Counted from the stretch's first letter, positions 44,968 through 55,128 are shown. The stretch is DNA of 64,000 nt from Dyadobacter linearis (GCF_907165045.1 NZ_CAJRAU010000008.1:1-64000); one strand, 5' to 3'. Program-made: numbers and translations. The notes: generated by a model not told the origin, from the letters alone.

Positions 44968-46497
44968 ATGAAGCTGGTTAACGATATGACTGTCTGGTTT
45001 TTAAAGCGCCGCTTTGAAAGGATAGAGCAGTTTATGAAATATCCCGTGGAGACTCAGCAGCGTATCTTTTCAGAACTGATCGAAACGGCCCGCTACACCG
45101 AATTTGGTAGTCGCTATAATTTTGGTCAGATCAGGTCGGTGAAAGAGTTTCAGGACCAGGTTCCGGTTTCTACCTACGAAGACCTTTACCCGTATATTGA
45201 GCGTGTTTTGAAAGGCGAGCCGAATGTAATGTGGCCTTCGCCGATCGAATGGTTTTCCAAATCTTCCGGAACTACCAACGCCAGAAGCAAATACCTCCCC
45301 GTTTCCCCCGAAGCATTGGAAGAATGTCATTATGAGGGTGGAAAAGATATGATGACGCTATTGATCAATAACCGGCCCGACACGCAAGTTTTTGATGGAA
45401 AAGGGTTGTCGATCGGCGGGACTCTACACGCAAATCCATTTGATGATTACACACAGATCGGTGACGTTTCGGCAGTGATTATGCAAAATCTGCCTTCCTG
45501 GGCTGAATTTATGCGTACCCCGCCGCTGGAAGTGGCATTGATGGACCATTGGGAAAGTAAGCTTGAAAAAATGGCATCCATTTGCTCGCAGGAAAATGTA
45601 ACGAGCATTCTCGGTGTTCCTACCTGGACAATCGTGTTACTGGATCAGATACTTGAATTGACAGGTAAGAAAAATATGCTGGAAGTGTGGCCCGATTTCG
45701 AGGTATTCGTTCACGGCGCAGTTTCATTTGAGCCGTACCGCGACCTTTTCATGACCAAATATTTCCCGTCGGACCAGGTTTTATATCTTGAAACTTACAG
45801 TGCTTCGGAAGGTTTTTTCGCAATCCAGGATGATGTAAACAGAGTAGGTGAAATGCTGCTGATGCTCGATTACGGCATTTTCTATGAATTTATTCCCGTA
45901 GAGGAAGTTGGTAAAAAACACCCGAAAGCATTGCTGCTCCACGAAGTCGAAGTAGGCAAGAATTATGCGATGGTCATTTCCACCAATGCAGGATTATGGC
46001 GCTATCTGATCGGGGATACTGTGAAATTTACGTCGGTTTATCCGTTTCGGGTAAAAGTAAGCGGACGTACCAAGCACTTTATCAATGCATTCGGAGAAGA
46101 AGTGATCGTCGAAAATGCGGATCATGCGATCAAAGTCGCGGCGCAAAAAACCGATTGTCTCGTGGCCAACTACACAGCCGGCCCGGTATATATGGGCGAC
46201 GGCTCGCGCGGCAGCCATGAATGGATCATCGAATTTACCAAAGCCCCTGAAAATGAGCAGGAATTCAGTCACGCGCTGGACGAGGCATTACGTGAAGTAA
46301 ACTCGGATTACGACGCCAAAAGATACAAAGATATGGCGCTCCTGCCGCCCGTCATCCACTTCGTACCAGCCGGTACCTTCTATTCGTGGATGGGAAAACG
46401 GAAAAAACTGGGCGGGCAAAATAAGGTCCCCAGACTCAGCAACGACCGGGAATACCTGGATGATTTGCTGGGGGATATTCCATCAGCCAACAGCTAA
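44968..46497 (+). CDS. GH3-like acyl-acid-amide synthetase family protein
   Basis: A 509-residue protein of the GH3 family, an ANL-superfamily adenylating enzyme best known from plant auxin conjugation. Family marks: WFSKSSGTTNARSKYLPVS (phosphate loop), LYLETYSASEGFFAIQDD, YAMVISTNAGLWRYLIGDTVKF and GRTKHFINAFGEEVIVENAD. Bacterial GH3 proteins presumably join an acyl acid to an amine or amino acid; the substrate is unknown. It is followed 11 bases later by the sbcC-like gene, but nothing else hints at a shared role. Confidence 0.9.
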   Translation: MKLVNDMTVWFLKRRFERIEQFMKYPVETQQRIFSELIETARYTEFGSRYNFGQIRSVKEFQDQVPVSTYEDLYPYIERVLKGEPNVMWPSPIEWFSKSSGTTNARSKYLPVSPEALEECHYEGGKDMMTLLINNRPDTQVFDGKGLSIGGTLHANPFDDYTQIGDVSAVIMQNLPSWAEFMRTPPLEVALMDHWESKLEKMASICSQENVTSILGVPTWTIVLLDQILELTGKKNMLEVWPDFEVFVHGAVSFEPYRDLFMTKYFPSDQVLYLETYSASEGFFAIQDDVNRVGEMLLMLDYGIFYEFIPVEEVGKKHPKALLLHEVEVGKNYAMVISTNAGLWRYLIGDTVKFTSVYPFRVKVSGRTKHFINAFGEEVIVENADHAIKVAAQKTDCLVANYTAGPVYMGDGSRGSHEWIIEFTKAPENEQEFSHALDEALREVNSDYDAKRYKDMALLPPVIHFVPAGTFYSWMGKRKKLGGQNKVPRLSNDREYLDDLLGDIPSANS

Positions 46498-46508
46498 TAG
46501 CCAATTCA

Positions 46509-49500
46509 ATGATTCCCAAGTACCTGAAAATTAAAGGCCTGTATTCTTACCAGACAGAGCAGGAGATTGATTTTGATCCTTTGACAGACGCGGCTTTGTT
46601 TGGGATTTTCGGCGCAGTGGGAAGTGGGAAATCTTCAATTCTGGAAGCGATCACATTTGCATTGTACGGCGATACCGAGCGATTGAATAAGTCGGGAGAC
46701 GACCGTACTTATAATATGATGAACCTGCGATCGGACGAGTTACTGATTGATTTTGAGTGCATTGCGGGGAAAAATGGGGATAAATATAGGTTTACTGTCA
46801 GAGGGAAGAGGAATACCAAAAATTTTAAAGAAGTAAAAACCTTTGAAAGAAGAGGCTATAAATGGGAAGATGATAAGTGGGTACCATTACCTGAAAATGA
46901 ATCGGCTGAGGATATAATAGGGCTGAGCTATGATAATTTCAGGCGGACGATCATTATTCCGCAGGGACGTTTTCAGGAATTTATAGAGCTCCGCGACGCG
47001 GAACGGACGCGGATGATGAAAGAGCTTTTTCAGCTCGAAAAATACGATCTCAGCAGAAATGTAGGCTCACTAAGCAAACAAAATGATCTCGCATTATCGA
47101 ACGTCGATGGGCAGCTGACTGGCCTGGGCGAGGTAACTCCCGAGATGATCGGTGAAGAGCAGAAAAAGCGGGAAACTGTCAGAGAGGAAATTAAGAAAGT
47201 TACTGCTGAGTTATTACTTCAAACCGAGCTGGAAAGCCTTTTTCAGCGCTTAAAAGCTACGGCGGAAAAGATTGGTTTGCTCCAAAAACAAAAAGCAGAA
47301 CTCGAAGTTAAAGCGCCGGAAATGCAGCACCGGGAGGAAATACTCCGCATTTATGAAATCTGCTCACTCCACTTCAAATCGCTTTTTGACCAGAAAAGAA
47401 AGTTAGTAACCGACACAGAACGCGACGAAAAGCAATTTTTGAATAATCAGCTGAGAAGTAAAGAACTGGCTGTTCTGGTCGAAAAACAAAAAGGTACATT
47501 CAACGAGCTGAAACCACATTACGAGAAAAAAGAAGAGCTGCTTGATACAGCCGAAGAACTCGAAAAAGTAATTCGTATTCTCGAAAATTCCGCAGCAGCT
47601 GAGAAAAGAAAAGAAGCTTTGCTACGTGGGGAAGATCAGCTTAAAAGTAAGGAGCGCACGATCGAATTGTTGAAGGTGAAAAAGGCCGAAAGTGAGGCTG
47701 AAAATGAGACCAGGAAAGCGCAGCTTGCAGATATTCAGGAGCTTAGTCTGATACAATCCTGGTATTCCACTTCGGGGAATTTGCTTGAAAACAGAACTGC
47801 TGTTAAGAAAGAAGCGGACGATCTGAAAGGGGATATTGAATCGCGACAGGGGAAACTGCAATTACAATTAGAGGAGTTTTGGGCCGAATTTGCATTGGGG
47901 GCACCTGTGGAAATCAATCTGGCGCAGTTCCAGGTTTATGTTCAGGAGGTTTTGAATAAAAATGATATTGCCAGGAAAAATCTGACAGGTAAGTTGCTGA
48001 AATTCAATACACAGCTTGCATTGCAACAGTACGCGGGCGCACTTGAAGACGGTGAACCTTGCCCGCTTTGCGGCTCTGCGCATCATCCCTCGGTTTTACA
48101 TGCGGATCAATCGCTCTCGCCGGAGATCAATGCGGTCGAGAAAAACATTGCGCAGCTGGACGCAAACGATAAATTAGTTCGAACGTTACAGTCGCCGATC
48201 GAGCGGTTATTTGACGAAATCAATCATCTTGAAAAACAAAAAGCGGCTATTAAAGAGCGCTGGACTGCGGCAAAAGCGAAAATAGAAGCGCACGAAAAGC
48301 TGTTTGTCTGGGCCAGATTCGACCGGAATGACAGAGAAGGTTTTGACAAATATTTTGAAACGGTAACCCAGAGTCAGCAAACAATTCGCGAAGCTGAATT
48401 GGCCATTAAAAAGCTGGCAATGCAACTTGAAACGGAAATTCAGGAAAAAACTGAAAAGATAGAAAAGCCGCTCCAAGTTCTGAAAGACGAGATAATCCGG
48501 CTTGAAAACACAATTTTAACATTAACCGAGCAGCTTGAACGGATTGACCTGGCAGATTACAAAAATGAGGCGGAGGCAAAGATCTTTGAGAAAATCAATG
48601 CATTGAAGTCCAGCTACAAAGAGATCGTCTCGCTTTTTGAACAAACTGAAAAACAACTCGATACACTTGAAACTGAAAAAAATTTACTTCTGGGAAGTCA
48701 GGCGACTTTGCAGACTGCATTGGATAGTTATCGAACGGACCTGAAAGAAACCCAGAATAGCATTGACTTACAGCTCGCGAAATACGAATTTGATTCAGAA
48801 TCGCAGGTTGAAACGATACTGAAAAACCAGATCCAGATTGATGCAGAGCGGAAAGCGATTGAAACCTTCAAGTTCGCATTAGAATCAACCAGCCGGGATT
48901 TGCATAACCTTTTACAGGAAAATCCGGAGCAGCGATATGATCCGGTGCAACACGAATCAGTTATTTTGACCAAAAAGAACTTAAGTGCGAGACTGAACGA
49001 GCAGCAAAAAGAAGAAGGCGGATTGGACAGGCTTGTCAAAAAAATGGAGGAAGATCTGGCCAAAAAGAATGTTCTGGAAAAGGAAAAAGCGCGTTTGAAG
49101 CTAAGAAAGGAGCATTTGGATGATCTAGCCAAGTTGTTCCGTTCGAGCGGATTTGTCGATTATGCATCCAGCATTTATCTTAATAATCTGATTCAGGCTG
49201 CGAATCACCGTTTTCATCAAATGACGCACCAGCAGCTGCATTTGGAACTGGGAGAAGGTAACAGTTTCTGGATCAGGGATTTGTTGAATGGCGGACATAT
49301 GCGGTTGCTGAAAACACTATCCGGCGGACAGAAATTTCAGGCGGCACTTTCACTCGCCCTCGCGCTCGCTGATCATATTCACATCCGCAACGAATCAAAA
49401 CACAATTTCTTTTTCCTTGACGAAGGTTTCGGTTCTCTGGATAAAAATGCACTGCAAACCGTGTTTGATACATTAAAGTCGCTGCGAAAAGAAAATCGTA

Positions 49501-49607
49501 TTGTCGGGATTATCAGCCACGTAGAGGATTTACAACAGGAAATACAGACTTATCTCAAGATAACGGAAAGTGAAGAGGGAAGCCGGATCGAAGCCAGTTG
49601 GAAGTGA
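46509..49607 (+). CDS. sbcC: SbcC-like SMC-family exonuclease ATPase subunit
   Basis: A 1032-residue Rad50/SbcC ATPase. Walker A GAVGSGKSS at 35-43; long coiled coils (about 190-510 and 530-850); zinc hook CPLCG at 518-522 in the middle; ABC signature LSGGQKFQAALSLALALA from 937; Walker B FFFLDEGFGSLD near 966. Rad50/SbcC holds DNA ends for the SbcD nuclease and cleaves hairpins. The partner gene sbcD is usually adjacent but is not seen within 5 kb either side here, so it must lie elsewhere, or the protein acts with another nuclease. Confidence 0.93.
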   Translation: MIPKYLKIKGLYSYQTEQEIDFDPLTDAALFGIFGAVGSGKSSILEAITFALYGDTERLNKSGDDRTYNMMNLRSDELLIDFECIAGKNGDKYRFTVRGKRNTKNFKEVKTFERRGYKWEDDKWVPLPENESAEDIIGLSYDNFRRTIIIPQGRFQEFIELRDAERTRMMKELFQLEKYDLSRNVGSLSKQNDLALSNVDGQLTGLGEVTPEMIGEEQKKRETVREEIKKVTAELLLQTELESLFQRLKATAEKIGLLQKQKAELEVKAPEMQHREEILRIYEICSLHFKSLFDQKRKLVTDTERDEKQFLNNQLRSKELAVLVEKQKGTFNELKPHYEKKEELLDTAEELEKVIRILENSAAAEKRKEALLRGEDQLKSKERTIELLKVKKAESEAENETRKAQLADIQELSLIQSWYSTSGNLLENRTAVKKEADDLKGDIESRQGKLQLQLEEFWAEFALGAPVEINLAQFQVYVQEVLNKNDIARKNLTGKLLKFNTQLALQQYAGALEDGEPCPLCGSAHHPSVLHADQSLSPEINAVEKNIAQLDANDKLVRTLQSPIERLFDEINHLEKQKAAIKERWTAAKAKIEAHEKLFVWARFDRNDREGFDKYFETVTQSQQTIREAELAIKKLAMQLETEIQEKTEKIEKPLQVLKDEIIRLENTILTLTEQLERIDLADYKNEAEAKIFEKINALKSSYKEIVSLFEQTEKQLDTLETEKNLLLGSQATLQTALDSYRTDLKETQNSIDLQLAKYEFDSESQVETILKNQIQIDAERKAIETFKFALESTSRDLHNLLQENPEQRYDPVQHESVILTKKNLSARLNEQQKEEGGLDRLVKKMEEDLAKKNVLEKEKARLKLRKEHLDDLAKLFRSSGFVDYASSIYLNNLIQAANHRFHQMTHQQLHLELGEGNSFWIRDLLNGGHMRLLKTLSGGQKFQAALSLALALADHIHIRNESKHNFFFLDEGFGSLDKNALQTVFDTLKSLRKENRIVGIISHVEDLQQEIQTYLKITESEEGSRIEASWK

Positions 49608-49652
49608 AATTTCAATAGACGTATCTTTGATGCTGTATGCACTTTACCCCCA

Positions 49653-50852
49653 ATGATCTTAGAAAATTTCTACCGGTCCTTTTTTACCTGGATTGAGCTT
49701 AAGTTGGCTGCGGACAATTGGTTATGGAAAGCCACATTGGTTTCTGTCGCCATTGCGCTGTTCCTCGCATTTCCCCCCTACACGCTATTAATCGACCATT
49801 TCCGCCCTGGCGGCGTGAAGCTCGATGCCTGGGTTTTTATCCATAACCAGGCGCAGGACCTCTTTCACCCGAAAGACATGGATTATGATGTGCGGCGGGA
49901 GAATATGATTTTTCGCTGGACACTGCCGCTGTTCTCATTCCTGACAAATGGCAATATTCTCATCATATTGTTTGCTCAGGCAGCGCTGGGGGTACTGTTT
50001 TTAAAACAAATCGGTAATTACGTTTATGCACTTTGCCAGGATAAAGCAGTGGCCGCGCTGGTCATATTGTCTGTTGCAAATACATTCGTGAGTGTCTGGA
50101 CTTTCGCTGATATTCACGGTTACGGCGACGGATTCGCCTATTTTTTCCTACTTGCTGCATTGTTGAGCAGAAATCCGTTAATCATTTTTTTCTCCCTTCA
50201 GGCTGCCTTTTTTACCGACGAGCGGGCTGTGATCGCGGGCGGGTATCTGCTGCTTTGGTGGATGGTTGCAAAAGCTTACGAAAAAGACGATTTCAGCTTT
50301 TTGGGGATTTTCAGGCGGTTTTTTACAAAAGAAAATCTGGTAGTGTGGCTGGCTTGGATCGTATACTTTGGAATTCGTTTTTATGTGCAGGATAAATATT
50401 TTCCAAACCACAGCTATTCCACAATAGGTACCCCGGTACTATTTGCAGATGCGCACCGAAATGGGCTTGGAAGTAGTATCTGGGCCACTTTTGAGGGAAC
50501 CTGGCTGATTATACTCGCTGCTTTTCTGATCCTTTGGCTTACAAAAAAATACTGGCTCGTACTGGCGCTCTTCATCGGGTTTATTGTATTGACCGCAACT
50601 GGAATCTACGTGCACGATCTGGACCGGGCGCTGGCTTATGGATTTCCCTTTATTTTGCTTTCTCTTCATATACTTATTCAAACTACATCGGTCGCAACGA
50701 TCCGGCTGATCCTCTTTTTCACGGCGGTAATCTGCGTCACGCACCTGGAAGTATTTTATATGGGTTACAATAGAATACTTTGGCTGGAACCTTTACCGGT
50801 CAAGATATTCATGTACATAGATCATTTCGCGGGCTGGAATTTTTTTGGGTAG
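49653..50852 (+). CDS. Polytopic membrane protein, possible GT-C glycosyltransferase
   Basis: A 399-residue protein with about ten hydrophobic segments and hydrophilic loops, the longest being the first one (residues 47-85, with HFRPGGVKLDAWVF and KDMDYDVRREN). Acidic residues in the first extracytoplasmic loop are typical of GT-C enzymes that use polyprenyl-phosphate sugars, and a polyprenyl-phosphate glycosyltransferase is encoded 1.7 kb downstream. I cannot identify a family from sequence, so this is inference. EDR at 200 (AAFFTDERAVIAGGYLL) is another conserved-looking charged helix. Confidence 0.5.
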   Translation: MILENFYRSFFTWIELKLAADNWLWKATLVSVAIALFLAFPPYTLLIDHFRPGGVKLDAWVFIHNQAQDLFHPKDMDYDVRRENMIFRWTLPLFSFLTNGNILIILFAQAALGVLFLKQIGNYVYALCQDKAVAALVILSVANTFVSVWTFADIHGYGDGFAYFFLLAALLSRNPLIIFFSLQAAFFTDERAVIAGGYLLLWWMVAKAYEKDDFSFLGIFRRFFTKENLVVWLAWIVYFGIRFYVQDKYFPNHSYSTIGTPVLFADAHRNGLGSSIWATFEGTWLIILAAFLILWLTKKYWLVLALFIGFIVLTATGIYVHDLDRALAYGFPFILLSLHILIQTTSVATIRLILFFTAVICVTHLEVFYMGYNRILWLEPLPVKIFMYIDHFAGWNFFG

Positions 50853-51078
50853 CAATAGATCTGACTGCTTCTGTTGTAAAATGTCCTTTACGGAGATCGC
50901 TTAAATTATCGTTTTATAAAGTTTATTTTTTAATATACTGATAATAAAAAAGTTAGCGAAGGCCCTTTGTTAAACGCTTTTTTTATCTCATTTTTTTATT
51001 TGTATTTTCAGAAGAAATATGAGTTCCGGGTAATTGTTGTGTGGGTGTTTTTTAGCAAGTCCAAACAGAAGGTTTTAT

Positions 51079-51465
51079 ATGCCATTATTAATTACTTTGA
51101 ATACATTCAATACCGACTCGGGCAACCTGACGGTTTTTGAAAAGATTATTCCGGGGACTATCAAGCGTGTTTTCTATATATATGGTACCGGGGATGCGCC
51201 CAGAGGTGGACACAGGCACCATAAAACGTGGAATGCATTGATCTGTCTTCACGGAAGCTGCCGCGTTTATTCCAATGATGGTGAAACAGAAGAGTATTTC
51301 ACACTCGATAACCCAGCTACCTGCCTCATCCTGGAACCGAAAGACTGGCACACAATGGACACATTCTCTTCCGATGCGATGCTGCTGGTTCTGTCAAATG
51401 AGTACTACGATAAAGCCGATTACATCGACGAACCTTACGCATTGAAGCCGCTGCTTGTTCAATGA
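51079..51465 (+). CDS. FdtA/QdtA-type dTDP-4-oxo-6-deoxyhexose 3,4-ketoisomerase
   Basis: A 128-residue single cupin. [23 protein letters not shown] has the RGxHxH active-site pattern of FdtA/QdtA, which moves the keto group of dTDP-4-oxo-6-deoxyglucose from C4 to C3. The start was moved from 51034 to ATG 51079 ([10 protein letters not shown]), which is preceded by AGAAGG at good distance. It overlaps the aminotransferase gene by four bases, and the pair would make a dTDP-3-amino-3,6-dideoxyhexose such as Fuc3N or Qui3N. The isomer cannot be told from the sequence. Confidence 0.88.
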   Translation: MPLLITLNTFNTDSGNLTVFEKIIPGTIKRVFYIYGTGDAPRGGHRHHKTWNALICLHGSCRVYSNDGETEEYFTLDNPATCLILEPKDWHTMDTFSSDAMLLVLSNEYYDKADYIDEPYALKPLLVQ

Positions 51466-52553
51466 TCCCTTTTCTGGATTTAAACCGCGTTAATGCGCCC
51501 TATCTCGATGCGATTGAAGCTGCGTCCCTGCGGGTAATCCGTTCGGGCTGGTATATTCTGGGCAGGGAACTGGAAGCTTTTGAAAACAATTTTGCTGCCT
51601 ATTGCGGGGCCGATCACTGTGTGGGCGTGGCTAACGGGCTCGATGCGATTACATTGATCCTGAAAGCAATGGAATTCCAGCCCGGCGACGAGGTGATCGT
51701 TCCGGCCAATACTTATATTGCTTCGGTGCTTCCTTTGAGCTACCTCAATTTGAAACCTGTATTCGTCGAGCCCGACTGGGCCACGATGCTGCTGGATCCG
51801 AAGCTGGTGGAAGCACATATAACGCCCGCGACCAAAGCGATCGTGACTGTGGATCTGTACGGAAGAAGTTGTGAAATGGATCCGATCATCGCACTCGCTG
51901 AGAAATATAAGCTCAAAATAATTACCGACGCAGCTCAGGCGCATGGTACTACTTACCACGGAAAAAAAGTCGGTTCCATCTCCCACGCGACGGCTTTTAG
52001 CTTTTATCCTACCAAAAATCTGGGCGCTTTGGGCGACGCCGGGGCAGTTACCACATCCGATAGTGAACTGGCAACGAAAATAAGATATCTGCGCAATTAC
52101 GGTTCGCAGCAACGATATAAGAATGAGTATCAGGGAGTTAATAGCCGGCTAGATGAAATTCAGGCGGCTATTCTGAATGTTAAATTGCCTTTTCTGGACA
52201 AAGAGAATAATCGGAGGCGGGAAATCGCTGACAGATACCTGCGGGAGATTAAGTTAACAGAATTGATATTACCGCCAGCAGACCGCGTAAACGAGGATTC
52301 GTGGCACCTATTTGTAGTCCGACACCCACGCCGGGCCGCTTTGATCGAATACTTGGATGGCAAAAGTATACAGACGAACGTTCACTATCCTTTGCCGATT
52401 CACAAACAGCGGGCGTACCAGTCCATCAATCATCTTAGTCTGCCGCTTACAGAGCGTATTCACGAGCAGGTGATCAGCCTGCCGCTCAACCCGGTGCTCA
52501 GCGAAGAAGAGATTACCTATATCATGGACACCATTAATCAATTTGACCTTTAA
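51462..52553 (+). CDS. DegT/DnrJ/EryC1 sugar aminotransferase (FdtB/QdtB-like)
   Basis: A 363-residue PLP aminotransferase of nucleotide sugars. Marks: [34 protein letters not shown] at the start, ITDAAQAHG, and the PLP Lys 185 in [17 protein letters not shown]. With the ketoisomerase just upstream it would aminate C3 of the 3-oxo-sugar. The gene starts in the stop of the ketoisomerase gene and is followed by a glycosyltransferase 2 bases later. Confidence 0.93.
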   Translation: MIPFLDLNRVNAPYLDAIEAASLRVIRSGWYILGRELEAFENNFAAYCGADHCVGVANGLDAITLILKAMEFQPGDEVIVPANTYIASVLPLSYLNLKPVFVEPDWATMLLDPKLVEAHITPATKAIVTVDLYGRSCEMDPIIALAEKYKLKIITDAAQAHGTTYHGKKVGSISHATAFSFYPTKNLGALGDAGAVTTSDSELATKIRYLRNYGSQQRYKNEYQGVNSRLDEIQAAILNVKLPFLDKENNRRREIADRYLREIKLTELILPPADRVNEDSWHLFVVRHPRRAALIEYLDGKSIQTNVHYPLPIHKQRAYQSINHLSLPLTERIHEQVISLPLNPVLSEEEITYIMDTINQFDL

Positions 52554-52555
52554 GC

Positions 52556-53476
52556 ATGAAGTTGTCAGTCATTATTCCGGTTTACAACAGCGAGAAGACG
52601 ATTCGTTTCTTGGTTGAAAAATTACAGGCAACTTTATCCGAAATCACTTTTGAGATCATTCTTGTCAATGATTGCAGCCGCGACAGGTCCGAAGCCGTGT
52701 GCATGCAGCTATCCAAAACGTACTATAATGTGCGTTTTATCTCGCTGCGCCGCAATTACGGTGAATTTAATGCAGTTATGTGCGGGTTAAACTGGGCCTT
52801 CGGTGATTACTGCGTGATGATCGACGATGATTTCCAAAACCCGCCTGAGGAAATCCTAAAACTGGTTGAAGTGGCTGAAAATGGCAGTTTCGATGTGGTT
52901 TATACCTATTATTCCAAAAAACAGCATTCGATAGGGCGCAACCTCGGAAGCAGGCTGGTAAACTGGCTGACCAGCTATTTGTTGAATAAACCCAAAGATC
53001 TGTATCTGTCGAGCTTCAAGCTAATCCGCAAGGAAGTGGTGCAGGAAATTATCAAATACCAGGGGCCTTATCCCTACATCGACGGGCTGATTTTCAGGAT
53101 TACGAAGAATATCGGTACCGTGCAGGTTGCGCATTTGAAGCGCGAAGAAGGTATTTCTAACTATACCTGGCAAAAACTAGTCTCACTTTTTCTCAATATC
53201 CTTTTTTGCTATTCGTCGCTCCCGATCCGGCTTTTTATGCCTATTGGATTCGGTTTGTTTACACTCGGCTTTTTCCTGCTTCTATTCCTGACTGTTCAGT
53301 GGCTCATCGGACCCGATCCAAAAGGCTGGCAGGTGGTAACAGCTACGATCATTTTTATTGGCGGCATACAATGCACGTTATTGAGTGTGTTGGGAGAATA
53401 TATCGGTAAAAGTTTTATGGCGCAAAGTGGTCAGCCGCAATATGTTATCAAATACAATAGCGAAGAGCCGGTATGA
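52556..53476 (+). CDS. Family 2 polyprenyl-phosphate glycosyltransferase (GtrB/ArnC-like)
   Basis: A 306-residue GT2 enzyme. GT-A part: LSVIIPVYNSEKTI, LVNDCSRDRSE, RRNYGEFNAVMCGLNWAFGDY and the metal-binding MIDDDFQNPPEEI. C-terminal two-helix anchor (about 222-248 and 259-283). This layout is that of GtrB/ArnC/DPM1 enzymes that load a sugar from a nucleotide onto undecaprenyl phosphate at the cytoplasmic face. The donor is probably the amino sugar made by the two upstream genes. A flippase and a periplasmic GT-C transferase would be needed; the membrane protein at 49653 is a candidate for the latter. Confidence 0.88.
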   Translation: MKLSVIIPVYNSEKTIRFLVEKLQATLSEITFEIILVNDCSRDRSEAVCMQLSKTYYNVRFISLRRNYGEFNAVMCGLNWAFGDYCVMIDDDFQNPPEEILKLVEVAENGSFDVVYTYYSKKQHSIGRNLGSRLVNWLTSYLLNKPKDLYLSSFKLIRKEVVQEIIKYQGPYPYIDGLIFRITKNIGTVQVAHLKREEGISNYTWQKLVSLFLNILFCYSSLPIRLFMPIGFGLFTLGFFLLLFLTVQWLIGPDPKGWQVVTATIIFIGGIQCTLLSVLGEYIGKSFMAQSGQPQYVIKYNSEEPV

Positions 53477-54240
53477 TTGATAACAGGTTGGAATACCAGC
53501 GCATGTTTGAGGTGGAGCAGCAGCTTTGGTGGTACCAGGTTCTGCACGAGCGGGTTTTGAAGCAGATTAATCAGCATTTTAAATCTCAGAAAAAGGATCC
53601 GGCTATTCTGGATGCAGCTTGCGGGACGGGCGGGTTGCTTTCTTATTTGCGGAAAAATGGATTCCAGAATCTGAGCGGTTTCGACTACTCGCAACATGCG
53701 ATTGATTTTGCAAATGAACGTGATCTGAATGTGACATTCGGCGATTTGAAAAACATGGAATCCTATTCCCCGAGCCAAATGTTCGATGTGATCTGCTGCA
53801 ACGATGCATTGTACTTTTTGAACGATCACGAGATTATTAATGCGCTGCAAAACTTCAAAAATCGTTTGAATCCAAACGGGCTTATTATCATCAATATCCA
53901 CGCATTTGAAGCATTTTCCGGCATTCACGACCTGGCAGTGGGAAGTCAGCGGAGATTTACAATGCAGGATTTTAATAGATATAGCAACACAGCAGGTCTT
54001 AAAATAACATATAATACCTACTGGCCTTTTTTACTGTCGCTGCCTATTTTGGCTGTGCGGCAGTGGCAAAACTACCAGATCCGCCGCAATGCGATTGATG
54101 TGAGCCAGGTAGATTCCGACGTGAAATATCCGGGTGACCTGATCAATTCTGTGCTCCGCGCTGTAACCAAAACGGAAGCTGTATTGCTGAAAAAAGCACC
54201 TTTCGGCAGCTCCTTGTTTATGGTATTGCAGCCTAAATAA
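53473..54240 (+). CDS. Class I SAM-dependent methyltransferase
   Basis: A 255-residue Rossmann methyltransferase: ILDAACGTGGLLSYLRKNGF is motif I, SGFDYSQHAIDFANER the acidic loop, DVICCNDALYFL motif II. A hydrophobic patch near 174-190 (YWPFLLSLPILAVRQW) suggests membrane contact. It overlaps the glycosyltransferase gene by four bases. N-methylation of the 3-amino sugar is the simplest role in this context, as for TylM1-like enzymes, but the O-methylation of a lipid-linked sugar is possible. Confidence 0.85.
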   Translation: MIDNRLEYQRMFEVEQQLWWYQVLHERVLKQINQHFKSQKKDPAILDAACGTGGLLSYLRKNGFQNLSGFDYSQHAIDFANERDLNVTFGDLKNMESYSPSQMFDVICCNDALYFLNDHEIINALQNFKNRLNPNGLIIINIHAFEAFSGIHDLAVGSQRRFTMQDFNRYSNTAGLKITYNTYWPFLLSLPILAVRQWQNYQIRRNAIDVSQVDSDVKYPGDLINSVLRAVTKTEAVLLKKAPFGSSLFMVLQPK

Positions 54241-54249
54241 CGCCGGAAC

Positions 54250-55128
54250 TTACTTTTTCGAGAATCCGGAATTATTGATCTGCTCGAAAAAGTCTTTCGT
54301 TTTGCTCAGTCCGGCTTCCCCATTGATCGCGAAGTACCAGAATGTTTCCAGGTCGCCGCGATGCATAGCCTGGTTCATATCACCACTTTGCGACTTGTGT
54401 GCAGCCTTGACCCAATCGGCCACGATCATGTAACTGTGCTTTTTATCTTCCCCAAAACTAAATGAACGGTCAAATTCGAAAACGGGCGCTGACGCGAGGA
54501 TATCGGTTTCGGGATAGCCGCTGAGGCCTGAAAACTGGAAGGCAGATCCTTTGTTCTGGGATTGGCCACCGAGCACGATCGGTTTTTTGGCGCCTTTGAA
54601 ACGCTGTACTGCCCGAATTGCGCTGATCGAAGCCGTTTTATGATGCGCGTGCTGGCCTTCGTGCGGGATCAGACAGAATATAAAATCGTAATTTCCATTG
54701 CGCAGGATCTGGTCCAGGCGGTTCTCAATGTATTTAATATCCCAATTTTTACCTGCGAGATAAGGTTTTTCATCGCGGTTATAGTAATCGTCCAGCTGGT
54801 CGAAAAAGAAGAAGTTACCAATGCCCATAATCTCGCCGGAAGCCATTATTTCTTTTTTGCGGATCAAAGGCAAATGCTTCCTGCCGGTAGCAGAATCGAT
54901 CAGATTGAGCCCATAAAAGCTCGACGCGACAAGTCCGTTATAGCCTCCCGATGCATCTGTGATCAATGCAAGATCGGCCGAGCCTTTCAGTTCGCGGGTA
55001 ACTTTGAAAATAGTAACGGGAAACATCGTTTCATCGTCAGGATGCGCGGTTACGATCAGCACACGTGGGCTCTGAGCCGCACAAAGCCCGGGCACAAACA
55101 GAAAAAAGCATAGGAAAAGATTTCTCAT
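54250..55128 (-). CDS. Exported PIG-L (LmbE) family deacetylase
   Basis: A 292-residue zinc-dependent N-deacetylase fold. Signal peptide 1-19 (CAAQ), then LIVTAHPDDE (His 29, Asp 31-32), and a second metal His in IPHEGQHAHHKTASISAIR. Export indicates action on periplasmic or surface glycans. It is convergent with the methyltransferase gene (9 bases between stops). It may work on the amino-sugar glycan of the neighbouring cluster, but it is not in that operon. Confidence 0.9.
   Translation of the reverse strand: MRNLFLCFFLFVPGLCAAQSPRVLIVTAHPDDETMFPVTIFKVTRELKGSADLALITDASGGYNGLVASSFYGLNLIDSATGRKHLPLIRKKEIMASGEIMGIGNFFFFDQLDDYYNRDEKPYLAGKNWDIKYIENRLDQILRNGNYDFIFCLIPHEGQHAHHKTASISAIRAVQRFKGAKKPIVLGGQSQNKGSAFQFSGLSGYPETDILASAPVFEFDRSFSFGEDKKHSYMIVADWVKAAHKSQSGDMNQAMHRGDLETFWYFAINGEAGLSKTKDFFEQINNSGFSKK

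Noticed and set aside
51480-52112. A 210-codon open frame on the minus strand
   Set aside because: Antisense to the sugar aminotransferase gene with its PLP Lys and motifs.
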